Origin: Axinella damicornis
Taxonomy: Eukaryota > Porifera > Demospongiae > Axinellida > Axinellidae
Reading direction: 5' to 3'
NCBI GenBank assembly: GCA_963931865.1
Contig: OZ007514.1
Coordinates: 9,457,222-9,521,221, forward strand
DNA length: 64,000 bases
The notes under the pieces were generated by a model. It worked only from the letters and a program-made list of their open reading frames with translations. It was not told the origin of the DNA and made no database searches. Shown here in pieces: positions 23,794 through 34,433 of this stretch. The translations under genes were made by a program, and so were the position numbers. How positions within the stretch are numbered: position 1 is the first letter of the stretch; every line of letters begins with the position of its first letter.

Positions 23794-25759
23794 TCTCTCT
23801 TTACTCTCTCTTTACGGAAATTTTAATGCAAGAGCATAAGGGTTGGACGGTAGCACAAACGGCTAATTTGGGAGTCCTCCCCACAACGAAAAGGAGACAT
23901 ACAGCAAATTAAAGCAAGTGAGCAGGCTAGGTAACTTTGTACAATAAATAGTGTAAAAGATTTGTACAATAGGGGGAAAAGTATATTGATGATAATGATA
24001 GATAAAATACAAAAGCACACAGCAAGCAGGTAAACAGGCATGAAGGAACAACTAGCGTACAGGATTTACAGACAAAAAAAGTTATGTATATAATGATATA
24101 CATGATCAAAAACAAAAGAGAAAACAACTAAAAAGGCAGACACCTTGAAGCAAAGTGCTGCTTGAGTCTAGATTTGAAAGAAGAGGGAGAGGAGCTATTT
24201 ACAATGACAGAAGAAAGGGAGTTCCAGAGGGGAATAATGTCAATAAAGAATGATGATTTATGGGCAACGGTCCTGACAAAGGGAGTGAGAAGGGCTCTGT
24301 TGTGGTGAAGACGAGGGGAGGGATGGGGGTGGGGGGTAAAGGTAGTGGCAGGAATGCACGATTGATGGCTTAAAATGGTATAGCACACCTTCAGCTTTTG
24401 GAGCTTGCGGCGGGTCCTTAGGGTCTGCCACCCGAGGTTTGACAGAAGGGTCTCATAGTCGTATCTCCAGTGTTTGGTGACAACACGGCAGGCATATTTT
24501 TGGACAGACTCCAGGGAAGAGACCAAGGTGGAGAGATGGGGGTCCCAGACAGAGGAACAGTAGTCCAGTTTGGGGAGGACGGCAGTGCGGAAGATGTGTG
24601 AACGGGCCTGGGGAGTGGCATTAGCGAACTTCCGATAGATAAGGCTAAGTTGGCGCCTAGTGGCCTTACTGATGTTATTGACGTGTTCGGACCAAGACAG
24701 TTTGGATGTGATGGTAACACCCAGATACTTGACGGACGAGACTACAGGGATGGGGTTTCTGTCGACACAGAGGTGAAGAGGGATGGGGTGGGTTGAGCGG
24801 GTGATTGGTAGGACATTTGATTTGGCTGAGTTCAGAGTAAGTCCGTGGTCTTTGGCCCACTGATGGACCAGGTTGATGTTGTCTTGCAGTGTGTGGACAT
24901 CACGGGTGTTATTGAGCGGCATGAACAACACAATGTCGTCGGCATACAGGTAGAGTTTGGCATTGGACAAGAGGGGGACCTTGGAGATGGAATCCATAAA
25001 AATAATGAAGAGCAAAGGCCCTAGGATGGAGCCTTGGGGTACTCCAGATGTGACTGAGGTGGGAGAGGAAGAGGAACCGTCAAGGACCACTCTCTGTAGT
25101 CTACCTGAGAGGTAGTTGGAGAACCAGGACAGGAGGGGGCCAGAGATTCCGAACTTGGCCAGAGAGTCGAGAATTTGGCTGTGGGGTACGGAGTCAAACG
25201 CCTTTTTAACGTCAAGGAAGACGACTCCGATCTGGCGGTTTGAAGAGAGGAGTTGGTGCCAGTCGTTGATGATGGTCAGGAGGGCTTCCTGGGTTGAGGA
25301 ACCCGCTCTGAAGCCAAACTGTTGGTCGGAGAGCAGAGAATTTGTGGAAAGGTACTTGGAGACTCGGTTGTGCACAATTCGCTCGAGGACCTTAGAGACC
25401 AGGGATAGTAGCGATATGGGGCGGTAGTTTGAAACTAGAGTAGGGTTACCAGATTTGAGGATGGGGGTGACGTTTGAGGACTTCCATGCGGAGGGAACTA
25501 CACCAGACTTTAGAGAGAGATTGAAGAGAGAGGTGAGTGAGGGGGAGATGGCAGGGGCTGTGTTACGGAGCATGGTGCTGGAAATGCCGTCTGGGCCTGA
25601 AGCAGTTTTGAGCTTATAGGTGGAGAGAAGATGGTGAACCTCATCCTCAGAACACGAGATACTGGAGAGGGAGGTATCTGAAGAAGACAGGTTTTGTGGG
25701 GAGTGGAGTGAGGTTTGGGATTCCTGGCTGAAACAGGAGGAAAAAAACTTGTTTAGAAG
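23794..25759 (-). mobile_element. 5'-truncated CR1/L2-like LINE inserted in composite C
   Basis: The minus-strand frame ending at 24128 encodes an almost complete RT with a long 3' region: ASGPDGIS, NYRPISLLSLVSKVLERIV, IGVVFLDVKKAFDSVPH, TSGVPQGSILGPLLF and YLYADDIVLF (both catalytic Asp present), then VKYLGVTI and the C-terminal WDPHLS...QKYACRVV region. LINE sequence begins at about LLNKFFSSCF; the endonuclease is missing. The roughly 54 residues before it in the open frame are translated VNTR, so the 596-codon frame is a chimera. The left border is a ctctcttta-type tail. It splits the composite between ...gacctt(c) and (tt)cgtacttta. Confidence 0.9.
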
Positions 25760-26190
25760 TTCGTACTTTAATTTATTTTTTGCAATCGGGGAGCGCTCGA
25801 GCAGCAGTCGAAGCGGACGCAATCGGGGAGCAGCAGCCGAAGGGACGCAATCGGGGAGCAGCAGCCGAAGCGGACGCGATCGGGAGCAGCAGCTGAAGCG
25901 GACGCAAGCGGCAAACATGCAGCATCAGCTGAAGCGGGCGCAATCGGGGAGCAGCAGCTGGCCCTTGAAGCGGACGCAAACAGGGAGCAGCAGTTGAAGT
26001 TGGTTGCAATCGGGCCCGGAGTAGCAGATGATTCGAAGCGGACGCAAGCGCGAGCAGCAGCTGAAGCGGACGCAATCGGGGAGCTGCAGCTCTGCACAGA
26101 GAGGCTGTCCGGCGCCCGATTACTCACGGTAGGCGAACGAGGGGGAAGTAGCTGAGCGAGCGAAGCGAGCGAAGCGAGCGAAGCTACTCT
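25760..26190 (+). mobile_element. VNTR composite repeat, copy C (right part)
   Basis: Resumes with cgtactttaatttatttt, then about ten VNTR units (gcggacgcaatcggggagca variants), the cagagaggctgtccggcg tail and a run of gcgagcgaa units. Compared with copy A, the cctcgaactcc module is missing. Confidence 0.8.
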
Positions 26191-27433
26191 CACGTCTGTT
26201 AAGGAATGGGACCTTGCTTGGCTGCGCACGCATCTCGTAGTAACCACAATAAAATTATTCATAGACCGTAATAGAATTATTTACAAGTAGGCGTTGGCCA
26301 AACGTTGTGATAGTCACGCGCATAGCTGCATGGCAAATCAGTACAGCACAATTTGCAGCGCTTTTGCTGGATCTGTACAAGTCGGACGGAGTGAAGCAAA
26401 GACCGCTATGGGCAGTATTGCTATGAAAGTCCACTACTGTGCTGTTGTTCGCGTGCACAGTTTAGCTGATGCGATTGCATGCACGTGTTTTCCAGTACAT
26501 GTCACATGATGAGTGCTCCTCCCACGCCCAGTTGCAGAGAATGGCCGCACAGATCTACAAGTCCGGAGTCGATGTGTTAGGCGGCAACTTAAACCCGGGT
26601 TGTAAGGACTCTAGTGTGCCCCATCGTATGTCTACCGACTAGATAAAGCTGTTCACCCTAGCGATTGTTGATTGAACGTTCTTCGAGTGATCTAGAGGTA
26701 GGTTTATCTGAGTAGTGTTGCCCTGCTTGCATGTTGATTAGCTATACCTCTCTACCTATACCAGCTATCAACTATCGCTAGGCCTAAAATGTAGTGGGCT
26801 TTCAGCTCTCTATGCCACGAAGAAATCACGGAGGTTCATGGGGTTTTAAGTTGCCGCTTTTTAGCATTTGTAGTTGCCTAGCTGGTTTGCTAATGAAGCC
26901 ATATTGCTGGACAGATTGCTTGGGCGTGGCCGAAAATGACGTCATTGGATGCGAGAGGGGTGGGGCTAACCCAAAAGTGACATTCATTTTCAATGTGTGA
27001 TTCCAGTGGAGCACAATAACCTTGCAAACACAACACAAAAATGTGTCTGATCTAGCTGGTCCCATTCCTTAATGGTACTGAGCTTGTATTATATACGGTA
27101 AGCGGTCACCCCACACCTTGGATATGGCCATACACGAACATGCACAGTATACGCGATAGCACCTGTTCGATGTGCATAGCAGAGATGTCACGTCAATTCA
27201 GAGATCATGTCACGTCGGTGCTGTCGATTGTAGCTGCACTATATCCTGTAGACGTTCCGCGCGGGGTATGTGTTCTATGAACACCTCTAGTTCTCAATAG
27301 TCTGGTTACCCTGAACCCCCATGCACTGCAGGTAACACTAGCATATGATAGCTACCTGACTGGTAATTACCATGAACGGATGAACAAACATGTCTGTGTC
27401 ATGCTTCAACGACAAGGCAGACACTTGTCAACT
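26191..27433. other. No gene recognised
   Basis: Unassigned sequence. An ATG at about 26541 begins a short plus-strand frame (MAAQIYKSGVDVLGG) followed by a possible gtaagg donor, but no partner exon was found. Confidence 0.35.
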
Positions 27434-27494
27434 AGCTGAAGTATCATAGAGTCGGTAGACTCTTAGAGTCTACCGACTCTATGATACTTCAGCT
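27434..27494. repeat. Perfect 30-bp inverted repeat (hairpin)
   Basis: agctgaagtatcatagagtc plus ten more bases is followed after one base by its exact reverse complement. Such a perfect hairpin could form a cruciform or be the scar of a recent insertion. Confidence 0.9.
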
Positions 27495-27496
27495 TG

Positions 27497-27700
27497 TACT
27501 GAGGCTCGGATCCTTTTGCTGAGGCCCTGAAATTTCTGATCTGAGGCCTGATCCTTAACAGGAATTTCTGATCCTGGCTTAGGAATCTCTGATCCTTTAG
27601 CTGTGGCTCAGAAATTTCGTATCCGAGGCTTGTCAATTTCCGATTGTATAATAACTGTTGAGACTCATACTTATGCTGCTGTTTGGGAATCTCTGATCCA
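27497..27700. repeat. Degenerate gaatttctgatcc repeat cluster
   Basis: Directly after the hairpin are about six loose copies of (g)aa(t)ttctgatcc, each near a gaggc or tggct. Spacing is irregular at about 25-40 bases. Confidence 0.55.
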
Positions 27701-28369
27701 TTTTGATAATGTTTTACAGATTGGCCTTACTAGTAGTGTAATTCAGCAAGCTTTCAGCAGGCATGCTAAACTAGAATGCAACTTTCCTGCTACTTTCACG
27801 GTATTTTCATGATGAGTTTTCTTGCAATTGAACTAATCCTTATTGCATTATAGGTTTTCTACACATACTTACCAACATCATGAACATGGACTACTTTAAC
27901 TGTAATGTTTTCCAGCTCCTTTACAGCCACACAATCAGTAGCAATCCTGCAGTGGCGAGAAAACTTTACTGACCAAAATTTGTCTGTAGAAGGGTATCAA
28001 CAATATCAAAGGTTTTTTCATGATGAACGGGGAAATCTAAGGAGAAAACACTGTGATATGAATTGTTCTATACAGCAATATTGCAATTTAGAATTTTCCA
28101 CTAGAAAAAAGAACGTGTTTCTATATGTAGGGATACAACGGACACGCAATAATATGAGCTAATACAAAAAAATCTTTCAAAATCTCAAAAACGGGCGGCA
28201 AATAAGCCTTTATGACAACTTACTATTCACCTTCGAGTGTTGTCCTGGCCCAGAAGACTCCCAGTGTCGTGAATAACCGTCGCGAAACTTTGAACTTTGA
28301 ACTCAAACTTGTGTACTGTGTGCGGAGTGAATGCTATCAAGTATGCTGCTGCAAAAATGAGGTAAACAA
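27701..28369. other. No gene recognised
   Basis: A plus-strand frame at 27905-28162 has a fair composition and follows a ttttccag acceptor-like site, but I recognise no family and see no partner exon. Confidence 0.3.
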
Positions 28370-28616
28370 GTGTAAAAAACATTAAAAAATCGATGGAGAT
28401 GTAGGGATAGCAGAACAGCAAAAAGTAAGAAAACAAGCAGGGATGATGGCATAAAACAGTTCAGTATACAACACCCTACATACTTTTCTCATTATTATGC
28501 GGAAAGATATGTAAGATGGGGTTGTATACTGATTGTTTTATGCCGCTTGTTTTCTAATTACTTTTTGCTGTTCTGCTATCCCTACATCTCCATACATTTT
28601 TAATGTTTTTTTACAC
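28370..28616. repeat. Long foldback element (about 100-bp arms)
   Basis: The left arm (gtgtaaaaaacattaaaaa, then gtagggatagcagaacagca) is mirrored by the right arm (tgctgttctgctatccctac, then ttacac). The loop is about 45 bases around 28476-28520. Short frames here are artefacts. Confidence 0.8.
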
Positions 28617-28813
28617 TTTTATAATTACAGTATGCATGCGCTTGGTACTCCCCCAGTTAGGTTGGGTATGCAACCATCTGTTAGCTAATTAGCTATCCAT
28701 TGTTTGGTTCATTAACCAGAAATGTAAGCTCACTGAACCCGGAGTAACCACTCTATGGGTGAGTATTTTATCCAGTGATATAGGTAGTACAATGGAGCGA
28801 ACTGAACAGATTC

Positions 28814-28929
28814 CACTGTTAAAAAATGTGGTGCTATAACAGCACCAAGTGTGTCACTTTTGTTTCCACTGAAATTGTTCAAAAGTGACACTTGGTGTTG
28901 ATGTAGCTAGCACTTCATTTTTAACAGTG
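28814..28929. mobile_element. Short MITE with cactgttaaaaa ends
   Basis: A 116-bp element with inverted ends cactgttaaaaaatg / catttttaacagtg and a second inner inverted pair (caccaagtgt...cacttttg / caaaagtgacacttggtg). No coding capacity. Confidence 0.75.
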
Positions 28930-29065
28930 AAATGTGTACATTGACAAAAGGGCATTGCCATGAGACAAAGACATTACAGGAAATGAATGTGTACAGGAAA
29001 TAACCTAACAGGCAATATGGTATGAAGATACACTCTTAGACTACTATGCTCAGATGTTAATTCAT

Positions 29066-29207
29066 TCAGCTGTTCCGACAGCGGCTCACAGTTGGGGGTA
29101 AAGCTATACAATCTTCCTCTGAACTTTCACTCTGGTTAGCGTCAGCAGATGTCACCTCCGGATCCTGCTCCTCATCCTTTGTGTTCTCATCTTTCTGTGG
29201 TCTGGAG
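29066..29207 (-). CDS. Possible terminal exon, acidic tail, unrecognised gene
   Basis: The minus-strand frame after a ctccag acceptor at about 29208 reads DENTKDEEQDPEVTSADANQ, continues with a Ser/Glu-rich stretch and stops at 29066. The motif DENTKDEE recurs in the exon at 29475-29547, so the two may be duplicated exons of one gene. No family recognised. Confidence 0.3.
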
Positions 29208-29474
29208 TTCACATAATATATTATGTGACAATAAACTGCACAGCCCTGACTGTGCATGTGTGTTTATATATATTCATCTCTGACAATGCCTCTGTGGAAT
29301 GACACTGCATAACTTCCACTGAGAGTTTGTATTCATGTCACTGTCTTCCTGGAAGGATTTCCAGTTCCTGCCAGCAAGATGGTGTGAGGGTGAGGAGTGA
29401 GCACGTGTACGGGTGTGGGAGACATGATGCCATTAGTCACATGTGGGGGTTGGAGTAGATTTGATTTTCTGCTC

Positions 29475-29547
29475 ACTTGAAGGACAGAGTGACTTGGTGT
29501 TCGACATTGACCCGGAATCCGCTCCTCATCCTTTGTGTTCTCATCTT
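29475..29547 (-). CDS. Possible exon sharing DENTKDEE motif
   Basis: The minus-strand frame DENTKDEERIPGQCRTPSHS...LQ ends at a good gtgagc donor. It shares about 30 bases with the exon at 29066-29207. A 295-bp MITE begins just 3' on the plus strand (29569). Function unknown. Confidence 0.28.
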
Positions 29548-29568
29548 CCAATTGATTGGGGTTCCATT

Positions 29569-29863
29569 CAATGTTGTTTTAGTTAACTAAAACTAAAACT
29601 ATAATGCATTTTAGTATGGCATATTTCACTTTAGTACTTAAAACTAAAACTAAAATGAGGACTGTCTCAGTCTGTTAATTAAAACTACAACTAAACTGAT
29701 ATGAAAATCACCCAAAAATGGTGGTTACTAAAACTAAAAGAGCCTTTACTAACCCTTTTGAGATTTAGTAATTAAAACTAAAACTAAACTAAACAATGCA
29801 ACTTCTACTTAATTAAAACCAAGAACTAAACTATTTCAGTTTTAGATAACTAAAACAACATTG
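29569..29863. mobile_element. hAT-like MITE, 295 bp (copy c, inverted)
   Basis: Same family as 5967-6261, opposite orientation, same length. It is flanked by a perfect 8-bp duplication gttccatt (29561-29568 and 29864-29871), the target-site length typical of hAT transposons. The ends caatgttgttttag / ctaaaacaacattg are intact. Confidence 0.92.
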
Positions 29864-30241
29864 GTTCCATTCCTCTCACTTTCCCTCTCCAATGTGGTCT
29901 GAGGTTCTGATGGAGACCTTTTGAAGTGCTCATAATAGAAATGCCTTCGTTTGGGACATCATGTCTGTCAGACATAGGAGAGGACTTCAAACAGCTATTG
30001 AAGTCTGGCACATCTCAGTCTGAGTGGCAGTGTCAATAGACTTGAAGGGATGTTCGATACCAGTACACCCTACAGGTTCTGAAGTAGCCTCGACTAGACT
30101 AGTGACGCGCGACCTTCGCGAACCTCGAACTCCACGAAGAATGTTCGAGAACATTGGGACCGGGCGTGGGCTGGAACAGCTGGGGCTACAAATAACAATC
30201 GGGGAGCATAAGCGGACGCAATCGGGGAGCAGCAGCCAAAG

Positions 30242-30295
30242 TAGCCTCGTACCCAGGCTCTTGCGGGGGAGGGTTAGAGCCTGAGTACGAGGCTA
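30242..30295. mobile_element. 54-bp TAGCCTCG mini-foldback
   Basis: tagcctcgtacccaggctc is mirrored by gagcctgagtacgaggcta. Flanks cagccaaag / aagccgaag agree at seven of nine positions, consistent with a 9-bp target duplication inside a VNTR unit. Confidence 0.7.
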
Positions 30296-30608
30296 AAGCC
30301 GAAGCAGACGCAATCGGGGAGCAGCATGCAGCCGAAGCGCCGGACGCAATCGGCTGAAGTGGACGCAAGCGGCGAGCAGCAGCTGAAGCGGACGCAAGCG
30401 GCGAGCAGCAGCTGAAGCGGACGCAAGCGGCGAGCAGCAGCTGAAGCGGACGCAAACGGGGAGCAGCATGCGCATGCTGTTGAAGCGCAATCTGGGAGCA
30501 GCAGCTGAAGTGGACGCAATATCGGGGAGCAGCAGCTGAAGCGGACGCAGCAGCAGCTCTGCACAGAGAGCTGTCCGGCGCCGGATTACTACACGTATAG
30601 GCAAACGA

Positions 30609-30705
30609 GGGTACATGTACATACATGTACCTGTATTAGCCTAGAAGGCTATTATGTATCCTTTGCATTGGCATGAATTATTATAGAAAAAGAAAGAAAA
30701 AAAAC
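30609..30705 (+). mobile_element. Extremely truncated LINE 3' end
   Basis: About 80 bases (gtacctgtattagcctagaa, then ggctattatgtatcc) match the complement of the 3' end of the LINE at 20762-22900 and end in an A-rich agaaaaagaaagaaaaaaaa tail. It sits in the tail of composite D, between gaggg and tgaggtagctgag. Confidence 0.8.
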
Positions 30706-30745
30706 AAGGGTGAGGTAGCTGAGCGCGAGCGAAGCGAGCGAAGCT

Positions 30746-32131
30746 ATTTGTAATAATAATTATGCAGGTCGGAGGACTACAAACTTTGTGCTTATACGTA
30801 GAGGTACATACTACTCCTATACCAACTCCCTTCCTCTTCCTCCCTCATCGATACCCTCCCTCCTCCACATCCCCTCTTCACTCTTCTCTCCTTTCCTTTC
30901 TTCCTCCTTCCTCCCTTCCTCCCTGCATCTCCCCATTCCAGGATGGACCTCGGATCCAAGGTGAAGGTGCTTGGACCTGGTTATGGATGGAGGGATGGGG
31001 GCTACCCGCAGGGGGTGCAGGGAAAATGTGCAGATGTGGTAGTGTGACCCACCAGCGATCATCCGATCACCACAGCTGTACTCTTTGAATAAGAAACTTC
31101 ATAATAGCTATGTTGCTAAAGTCATTAATGTGGATACATGTACAACTCGTTTTTCATACAACACCGAATAATTATATTATTAATTTCTAACCACAGGTAT
31201 TCATGCAAGAATGTAATATAATATGTACGCATACAGTGGTACGATCGAGTACTTGGGACTTAGAGACTGTATAATTATGAAGAACAACTAAGTATACGTA
31301 GACTGCAGCTGAGCAAGATAAGAACATCAACAGAATAATACGGTGCTCCCATCAGATAGAGTACAGTCTCAGATTTAGGAATTAAGTTTTTCACACTCAA
31401 AATCACCATAAAATCACCAGGTCCTGAGAACCCCTTTGGACTGGATTTATTTTTTAAACCAGGCGTCAAAGGTCAGATTGTCAAGAATTGAACAAAAGGG
31501 GCAACATCTCAGGATCTGTAAGGGGTTAGGATTTTAAACTTGGGCCAGACATACTATATATAACATAAGCATGACCTAGCTCTAAAAAAAAGTCCGGTTA
31601 ATGCTATGCCCCTCCAGAACTGCTCTAGCACCTCTGCTAAGGATTCAAGAGGGGCTTAAAACTTGCTCCACTTGGGTCACGCAGCAGATCTCAAATAGGT
31701 ATTATGCTGTCCCTAGAGTATTTTGTGTACTCAGTTATGCAATCTCATTGCTGGGAGCACTGTAAGATGACTGCTGCATAATACTTTTCGTGCAGAGAAT
31801 GCAGCCTTGTATGGGTCATGTAATGAATTATTGTGCACATTAAACTTTGGAAAGAGGAGTGGATATGTATACTCTTGCCAGCCACAGTTATGTTCAGTTT
31901 TCCAAAGTTGGAGTATTATTTGGGGTTGCCACTATCCTTCCTTTCTGCTCCACAAAACAATTAATGTCCATCCGGTTCATGTTAATCCTATTGTCATGGA
32001 AACATTCAGTTCACTTATCAACTTTGTAATAAGTAGCTACAAAGTACGAACCCCATGTTCATACTGCCATGGGCGTATCAATTAAATTTATGCAGTAATC
32101 ATCATTACTGCAATGACTGAAGTTGATATTA
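30746..32131. other. No gene; pyrimidine-rich tract
   Basis: At about 30818-30935 there is a run of almost pure C/T (cttcctctt, ctcccttcctccctg types), giving a strong purine/pyrimidine strand bias that could form triplex DNA. The rest has only short unremarkable frames. Confidence 0.5.
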
Positions 32132-32139
32132 CTCTGGAT

Positions 32140-32186
32140 TAGCCTCGTTCCCTGTCCCACGCCTAGCTTTCCGTCGAACGAGGCTA
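32140..32186. mobile_element. 47-bp TAGCCTCG mini-foldback with 9-bp TSD
   Basis: Ends tagcctcgttc / gaacgaggcta are perfect inverted repeats. The element is flanked by an exact 9-bp direct repeat actctggat (32131-32139 and 32187-32195). It defines the borders of the family. Confidence 0.88.
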
Positions 32187-32325
32187 ACTCTGGATCACTT
32201 TCTGATGAGTTAACTACCCCAGTCTCCCCAGAGGTTTAGTTGCCTACATTAATTCTACAAAACATGTGCCAAAAACGAGTGTTTATGTCAAGCGTGACGA
32301 GTGTTTATGTCAAGCGTGAACGAAA

Positions 32326-32783
32326 ATGCCTACCACAGCATCAAAAGAGAATGCCGGACGTCTACGCAGCTCTAAGAGCAAAGGCAAAGACCCGGAACCC
32401 AGAGCGCAGTCTCGAATTGTGCGGACACCACGGATGCCACGTACCGCCCCAGGAACGCCACGGCTAGGCAATGCTAGTGAGAAGGATGAGGCAACGAATG
32501 GGAGCGACACCGAGGCCCAGAGCTCTACCGTATGCCCTGTCTGCGAGAACATTATCCTCGATGCTGGACAGACGGAAGTTGGCGAGGATGCTATTTACTG
32601 CGAAGGGCGATGCAAGAAATGGTTCCACCGTTGCTGCACCGGTCTCCCGAAACACGTGTTCATTGACCTGAAGGATAGTGAGACGCCATTTCACTGACCT
32701 AGTTGTACTGCAAGCAATCATGGTAAAGCCATCAATGAACTACGTGAGACTGTCCAAGCCCTGGCAGCGCAACTCAGTGCAGC
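32326..32783 (+). pseudogene. LINE ORF1, PHD-finger part
   Basis: The frame begins MPTTASKENAGRLRSSKSKG (basic) and leads into a PHD-type zinc finger: CPVCENIILD, then YCEGRCKKWFHRCCTGLP with the Cys4-His-Cys3 spacing. PHD fingers occur in ORF1 of CR1-group LINEs. After about 32697 the frame shifts (ELRETVQALAAQLSA can be read in another frame) and is cut by the DNA element at 32784. Confidence 0.7.
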
Positions 32784-33572
32784 TAAGGCTGGCTGAGTTT
32801 TCTTTAGGCGAATCTGCACAAGTGTGGCATGTACAGCGCACGCCTCCGCGCGCGCCTCTGATTTATCGAATTACCAAACCACATAATTACATTCTCAGTC
32901 TAATAGAAGCCTTGCGCCTACGCGAAGAAGTTCCGCGTTTGCAATTGACCTTATTAGTGTACTATTGGCTAGCACAGCAAGTGGCTTCATAATTTGATTA
33001 ATAAATGAGCCGCACGGAATGGCCGGCTAGCAGAGACGTGTCTCGCTGTAGCGTTTTTGCGGAAGGGAGAATAAGACTTGTAGGAGCTGAAATTTTCCGA
33101 AACATCTCTGCAACAACTACTCTAGCAGTACCTGCCTGGAAACAGCAACTACCTACACCGTATAATCCACGGCAAGCTGTAATACGTAAGTGTTTACCTG
33201 TTTCAGCCCCAATATTGAGACACTTTGGCTTTTACTCAGTTCATGGAAGATGCTGTACGCAGTTTCCAGGCACGCTTGTTTACTTTAGCTGACAAGCTTT
33301 CAGACAATGCCAAGACTGGTGCAGTCTACTAGGTGTTTCCCTTCCGCATTTCCAGAAACAGGTGCATACGAATTGCAATGTATTCCGCCATTTTCCGGTG
33401 GGCGGGGTCATTGCTATGGAAACGAGGTACTTGCGGTTAACATTTTAGACCATAATGAATAGGAATAATGTATCAACTTGACCTCACGATGTAGTTGTTG
33501 GTGAGCACAATGCTTTCAAATAGTGTCCATGCACATTTCTTCAGCTACCAAAAAAAAGTTCAGCCAGCCTTA
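32784..33572. mobile_element. Non-autonomous DNA transposon inside LINE ORF1
   Basis: A 789-bp insertion with ends taaggctggctgagtttt / aaagttcagccagcctta. Flanking agtgcagc and ctgcagtg fit a TA target. Interior frames have no transposase signature. Removing it brings the two ORF1 parts together, allowing for a small frame change. Confidence 0.7.
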
Positions 33573-34416
33573 ACTGCAGTGAGAAGTGGAAGAACTCAGA
33601 GCAGCTCACTCTAGAGAGGCATCCTCACCTACCTGCCACTGCACCCACACTGACTCTGAACCTAGCTGGGTGGAGGTAGTCAAGAGAAAACACAGCCACA
33701 GATCTGGTGAGGATGGTGAGAGAAGCAATAAACTCAGGGGAGGCAGTAATAGAAAGGGAGGCAGTAATAGAAATGGCAAGCAGAACAGTGAGAGCAACAA
33801 AGGGGGGCAGCAGCCTGAGTTTCAAAAGCGCAATGTCCCTACTCAAGGGAGTAATGGTGGTCGGCAGCAGGACCTGCACGGCCCTTACCAACTAAAGCCT
33901 ATTCCCGGGAAACGCAAGGTCTGGGGCACCCTAAAGCTCTGCTCATCGACCGCTGTCAAGGGTGTTATCACCCATTTAACAAGTGTTGGACATGCCGATA
34001 TACGGGTCAAGAGAAAGTACAAACTGGGTAATGGCAAAAAGGTTGCAAAGTGGTGGCACGTTGTTAGTGGAGATGAGGGTACCATGACAAAACTGGAGCA
34101 GGAATGGGGCATGATCCAGATGCAGACCTCCTGGAGCATCGAGTCCTGTATGTCATATGTTGATGACACCCAAGTTACCCCTACTCCTGATGTTCATTCC
34201 AGTGATAATTCCAGAAACAATGATGGTATCAACAGTGGCAATAATAAAGGCAGCAGTGTGGCACCAGAGCTCAGCCACCCAAACAACGACAACAATGAAA
34301 GCATAGCAATCACCAGTGTGAACAATGAAAGTCATGAGACCATCACACCCCAGCTGCTCAGCCTCCAACACCAGTCACCTCAATCATCTGATCAGGTTTT
34401 TTTAGAGAACCCGTAA
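33573..34416 (+). pseudogene. LINE ORF1, C-terminal part
   Basis: The frame from about 33586 holds a polar Gly/Asn/Ser-rich region with duplicated GGSN(R)KG-like units and then a compact basic domain (KRKVWGTLKLCSSTAVKGV...VKRKYKLGNGKKVAKWWHV) that may bind nucleic acid. It ends in an Asn/Ser-rich tail and stops 18 bases before the endonuclease frame. Confidence 0.65.
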
Positions 34417-34433
34417 ACCTGCTTAACCATACC

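Larger units (their letters stand above)
30093..30745 (+). mobile_element. VNTR composite repeat, copy D (with nested inserts)
   Basis: Begins at ctagactagtgacgcgcgac, has one cctcgaactcc module, then about ten VNTR units and the tail with gagctgtccggcgccgg and gagcgaagcgagcgaagct. Two insertions interrupt it: a TAGCCTCG mini-foldback (30242-30295) and a LINE 3' tail (about 30609-30705). Confidence 0.75.

Noticed and set aside
24418..25427. Frames overlapping the LINE RT in other phases and strand
   Set aside because: Shadows of the RT frame at 24128-25759.
26541..26610. First exon MAAQIYKSGVDVLGG on the plus strand
   Set aside because: Good ATG and possible donor, but no recognisable partner exon or family; left unannotated.
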